Shown piece after piece: positions 39,755-43,382 of a stretch of 43,382 nucleotides of DNA. The notes beneath the pieces were generated by a model, which was given only the letters and a program-made list of their open reading frames with translations, was not told the DNA's origin and searched no databases. The stretch lies in the NCBI RefSeq assembly GCF_000281045.1, contig NW_008246074.1, positions 188,952 to 232,333 on the forward strand, written 5' to 3'. Positions within the stretch are counted from its first letter, which is position 1, and each line of letters starts with the position of its first letter. A program made the translations under genes and the position numbers. Source of the DNA: Saprolegnia diclina VS20 (lineage: Eukaryota > Oomycota > Saprolegniomycetes > Saprolegniales > Saprolegniaceae).

Positions 39755-41656
39755 ATGCACCGGCAGCTGCATCGGTTCCGAGCGCTGCTGCCGCTTGCCG
39801 CCGCTGCGTGGGCGGCGCCTCCCGCCCACAACGAGTCCATTAACGATCGCTACGTCGTCGGTAAGCAGCTCGGCGTCGGCGGCTTCTCGGTCGTCAAGGC
39901 TGCCCGCGACAAGACCACTGGCGCGGACGTCGCGGCCAAGTTTTTCGACATGAAGAGCGCGTCCATCGATGAGATCGAGGCCGAGGTACTACTGCACTAC
40001 GATCATAGTCCTGACACTTGATGCGGCCATATCAGATCGACATGCTGCGCTCCATCGGGCAGCATGCCAACATCGTGTCGCTCCGCGATGTCATTTACGA
40101 GCCGACGCGCATCATCATGATCATGGATCTTGTCCGAGGCGGCGAGCTCTTTGACTACATTGTGGAAAAGGTCGGACACTAAGAGCTGAGCGTTCTGCGA
40201 CGACGTGGTTCTAGGGCTCCATGACCGAGGCGGACGCGAGTCGCATCCTGCGCGACGTCTGCTTGGCACTGGACCATTTGCACCACCGTGGTGTCTGGTG
40301 CGACAACGAATAGGGCTACCGCTTGGATATATGCTGAGTGAGCAAACTCACTTAGTCACCGCGATCTCAAGCCCGAGAATCTCCTTCTGACCGACACGTC
40401 GTCCCACCCTGGCATCAAGATTGCGGTGCGTCGAACGTGCTCCCTGTATATTGACATGGTCTTTGCTAGGACTTTGGGCTTAGTCGGCGACAACACATTG
40501 GCCAATCGATTGTCGAAGACTGCCCCACCGGCACCATGTATGCTAAAACTGAAACTGAATCTCAAAACACACGATGTGCTAGGGTGTATTGGGCCCCCGA
40601 AATCATCAAGCGCGCGCCTCAAGACGTCGGTGTCGACATGTGGGCCTTTGGCGTCTTGGTATTATGCTACTTGTTCTATCCAAACTAACGGCTCTCTGTT
40701 ATATAGCTTTACATTACGCTCACAGGCATTCACCCGTTCGACCCGAAGGGCAATGCGTCAGACGCGCAGATTCTCGCTCTGGCGGCCAAGGGCGCTTACG
40801 ACAGTACAAATCACAGTTGAAAGCGAGAGGCTGATGGCCGTATGTGTAGCCGACAACCCGTGGTATAGCAACCTCTCGGCGCCGGCCAAAGACCTCATCG
40901 CCCACCTCCTCGAGCTGGACCCGAAGCGGCGCTACACGGCCGCGCAGGCGCTCGCCCACCCGTGGATGCTCCATCGCGACGGCACGACGCCTCTCTCGGA
41001 CGGCCTCACGTCGCGCTTGCAGGCTTACCGCCGCCTCCAGAAGCTCCGAGCCAACATCCTCACGGTGATTTTGAGCCAAACCAAGCTCAATGTGGCGAGC
41101 CTCCCGCTCTCGTCGCCGTCGCGGCTTCTCGTGCGGCGTGCGCGCACGGCCAACATTGACATGTACATGGAAGTCTTCCTCGTCTTTGACAAGGACGGAA
41201 ACGGCTACGTCTCGCGCTCGGAGCTCGGTGCTGCGCTCCAATCCCTCGGCCAGCGCCTCACCGAGTACGTTCCTCCAGTCGGAAACCAAGTTGAATGCCT
41301 CTGTCTGTAGGCACGAAATTGACGCCATCATGGGCATGGCCGATGTTGACGGCGACGGCGGCATCTCGTTTGATGAGTTTGTGAGCATGATGAACTCGAG
41401 CTTGTTCAAGTGGGGGGCGCTCGACGAGACCGATATGCACGTGGCGTTCGAGATTTTCGACGCGAACCACGACGGCTTCATCTCGGCCGACGAGCTAGCG
41501 TATGTCGTGAGTCTCTTTGGCAACACGACGCCCATGTCGGAGGCCGAGGTGCTGGACCTCATGCGCGCGATCGACGCGAATGGCGATGGCAAGATCGATT
41601 ACACCGAGTTCGCAGCGCTCATGGGCAACATGCTCAAGCAAAATGACCAAGTCTAA
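39755..41656 (+). CDS. Calcium-dependent protein kinase (CDPK) with four EF hands
   Basis: 506 residues from nine exons: 39755-39985, 40036-40170, 40215-40297, 40356-40425, 40470-40537, 40583-40658, 40707-40803, 40850-41264, 41311-41656. Ser/Thr kinase of the CDPK/CaMK group. Gly loop GVGGFSVV (40-47), ATP Lys62 in VAAKFF, HRDLKPEN (151-158), DFG (174-176), WAPE (199-202), DMWAFGVL and PWYSNLSAPAKDLI. A junction helix leads to EF hands at about 367 (DKDGNGYVSRSE), 403 (DVDGDGGISFDE), 442 (DANHDGFISADE) and 480 (DANGDGKIDYTE), all with acidic ligands. Ca2+ binding is expected to release autoinhibition. The first 23 residues (HRQLHRFRALLPLAAAAWAA) are basic then hydrophobic, like a targeting peptide. 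The intron at 40298-40355 was placed by recovering VCHRDLKPEN. Confidence 0.93.
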
Positions 41657-43056
41657 GGCGGCGCACGATTATTGTCACCACTTTGATTTGCAAACATATG
41701 TGACATCTGGTACTAACTTACTAGTACATGTACCACACTCTCCTTTTACGCCGACAAGCTCGGAACGATGCCATCGCCGCTGAGCCTCATGTGATAAAAA
41801 AATCCTTGCATTATTTCCCTTGGTTGAATTGGTTCCTACACTGCAGTAATGTGTATAGTACTCGGCAATAACAGGATCGTGGGGCCGATCGTTGAAGCAC
41901 GTGCCGGTAGCGAGTCGCCCCGCTCATGCCCGAGGTTGAAGATGTCAAATGCTACACATGGAAGAGAAGGATACTAGCCATGAGAACATTGTCGTGGTCT
42001 GGTTCACATAAAGTACGATGGACGGGAGATGAGGACTGACCTCCAGCTGTCGTCAAGTGCACAAGAAGAAGAAACGCAGTGCCGTCCGTTGCGACGGTCT
42101 GAGTTAAGCAATGCCGCGATCGGTAATTCGTTGAACTGGAAATGATGACGACGAGAAGCGAGGCACGTCCAGCCTTGGGTGCCAGGAGCGTGCTCGAGGT
42201 GCCAGTCCCCACTCCAGCTTCCTCCGCCGCACACATGATGCAAGCAATTGCAGTAGTCGCATACAAGGTAAGTCACACATGCAGGGAGATACAAGGTGAC
42301 GATCCGTTGCACCCAAGGAGCTTCGCAGGAAACTTGTGTTCTCAGATACGAGGAATCATATCTTTCGTTACGAAGCGCAAAAACTAACGCAATCCCGCTT
42401 CACCTTCTGACTCAGAAGGACTCTCTCTGTTCCTGGCTCAGATGCAACTAAGAGCCTGGATCAAAATAGCAGACGTTCAATGAAGGCGTGCATTCGTGAG
42501 CAGGGTCAAGGGTACCGGTACATCGTAGTGTCGCTCTCTGCGAGGTCCTGCGCGCCGTATTGACCGGAGTCTTTGCTACAACGTACGACATCGACTATGT
42601 AAGAGACACTATCTTCAAGAACCACTTGCTTCGCCCACGCAACGACGACGACGGTCCCACCCCCACCGTTAGTCCAAGGTCTGTCCATACATGCCAGCCT
42701 TCGCAGTGCCACGCTTGGTATGCAAGGTAAACGCCGCGCCCACGAGCGTTGCGTCAGCACTGTCGTTGCGTGTAGCAGCACACTCGGTGGTGTTGCTTCG
42801 AATGGCTTTGGGCTCTGCGCCGTTGGTATTTGTAGGTCGACTGGCATCGCTCACGAGGCAAAGACGACGCCGCCGCCATCACGCCGGCTGTTGCCATCCT
42901 CCAAACAGCTGGTTCGAATGCGACCACACATGTGCTGTGGGACTCACAGTACAGAGCACGTCCCACTGCCGCTCGTAGTGTGTTCTTGCGGTCGACTCGG
43001 TCCTTTTGGCACGAGCCGATCGCTCACTTTTCCATTCGATCTCCTCAAGAGACTCG
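41657..43056. other. Spacer; possible small minus-strand gene not resolved
   Basis: 1.4 kb between two + strand genes. On the minus strand 42510-42700 has coding-like stretches (GGGTVVVVAWAKQVVLEDSV, then YIVDVVRCSKDSGQYGAQDL), and 42669-42854 has another in a different phase (SNTTECAATRNDSADATLVG). I could not join them into a convincing gene. 41,960-42,260 minus also has a frame (TSSTLLAPKAGRASLLVVII) of unclear meaning. No family recognised. Confidence 0.3.
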
Positions 43057-43382
43057 ATGGTGGCGCGACGCAACGAACTCGCACCGGCCGAGCGGCTCTC
43101 GTATGTGAGCTCCACGACGGGCATCATCAAGGGCAGCGCCGACGATGGCTTTGCCGAGTCCAAGACACCCGGCGAGCTCGAAGACGGCGCGCTTCGCAAC
43201 GGTGACGCGCCCATCTACACGTCGCCCGAGATTCTCGCCCTCCTCTTCCAGTACGCGGCCATCGGCGTCGTCTACGGCGGCATGAACGGGATGCAGTACC
43301 CGGTCTTGACCGGGTACTTTACGCTCCAAGGCAACGTGCTCAACTCGGCGACAGCGCTCATGAGTCTTGGCTGGTCGCTCAA
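43057..43382 (+). CDS. BT1/folate-biopterin-transporter-like membrane protein, 5' part
   Basis: The first 108 codons of a gene running off the window. After about 50 hydrophilic residues (VARRNELAPAERLSYVSSTT) comes the first membrane region, ILALLFQYAAIGVVYGGMNG, then TGYFTLQGNVLNSATALMSL. The pattern of a membrane helix containing AIGVVYGG followed by Y.L....LNSAT and W is that of the oomycete/kinetoplastid BT1 (folate-biopterin transporter) branch of the MFS, proton-linked carriers of pteridines or related solutes. Substrate here is unknown. ATG at 43057 follows a purine-rich stretch; no upstream in-frame alternative was preferred. Confidence 0.8.
   Translation, partial: MVARRNELAPAERLSYVSSTTGIIKGSADDGFAESKTPGELEDGALRNGDAPIYTSPEILALLFQYAAIGVVYGGMNGMQYPVLTGYFTLQGNVLNSATALMSLGWSL

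Noticed and set aside
1-43382. tRNA, rRNA, CRISPR arrays, retroviral or LTR elements, toxin genes
   Set aside because: I looked for cloverleaf and A/B-box patterns, regularly spaced repeats, reverse-transcriptase or capsid-type motifs and long terminal repeats and saw none; the only mobile-element trace is the recombinase remnant at 38.4-39.1 kb.

Overview
The window reads as nuclear DNA of an oomycete, most likely a saprolegnialean water mould. The grounds are inference from style: dense intron-rich genes, introns almost all 37-60 nt with GT(A)...TAG ends, GC-rich third codon positions, and a stramenopile-like gene repertoire (large K+ channel family, multi-GAF phosphodiesterase, CDPK, BT1-type transporter). 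I spliced the genes by hand. For every complete gene without a sequence gap the proposed exons sum to a multiple of three, and paralogues or known families agree across the junctions.

Layout. 1-12.9 kb: a tail-to-tail cluster of four BK/Slo-type (two-RCK) potassium channel genes. One is partial and one complete on +, two are complete on -; short degenerate coding fragments lie between them. 13.4-15.2 kb: the WD-repeat protein WRAP73 (-), almost back to back with a hypothetical gene (+, to 16.2 kb). 16.75-23.5 kb: a 2184-residue protein with two Tudor-like domains, a helical ARM-like region and about 1690 residues of acidic disordered sequence. 23.6-25.6 kb: a YtcJ-type metal-dependent amidohydrolase (-). 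26.0-29.5 kb: a 14-exon Ser/Thr/Pro-rich protein of unknown function (+). It ends 33 bp from the end of a Mut-7-like exonuclease gene (-, 29.5-33.0 kb), which carries an inserted YbaK-like domain and is interrupted by a 255-bp run of N. 33.2-34.1 kb: a membrane-anchored TPR protein (+). 34.2-37.8 kb: a GAF-containing cyclic-nucleotide phosphodiesterase (-). 37.8-39.7 kb: AT-richer DNA with a decayed tyrosine-recombinase (Crypton-like) element. 39.8-41.7 kb: a calcium-dependent protein kinase with four EF hands (+). 43.06 kb to the edge: the start of a BT1/folate-biopterin-transporter-like gene (+).

Functionally the window joins Ca2+/voltage-type K+ channels, a cyclic-nucleotide phosphodiesterase and a Ca2+-dependent kinase, so it is rich in second-messenger signalling; no operon-like linkage is implied. 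The most unusual items are the channel cluster (one paralogue with GSG in place of GYG in the selectivity filter, divergent calcium-bowl regions, a possible alternative C-terminus), the exonuclease-YbaK-Mut7-C fusion and the giant Tudor/ARM/acidic protein.
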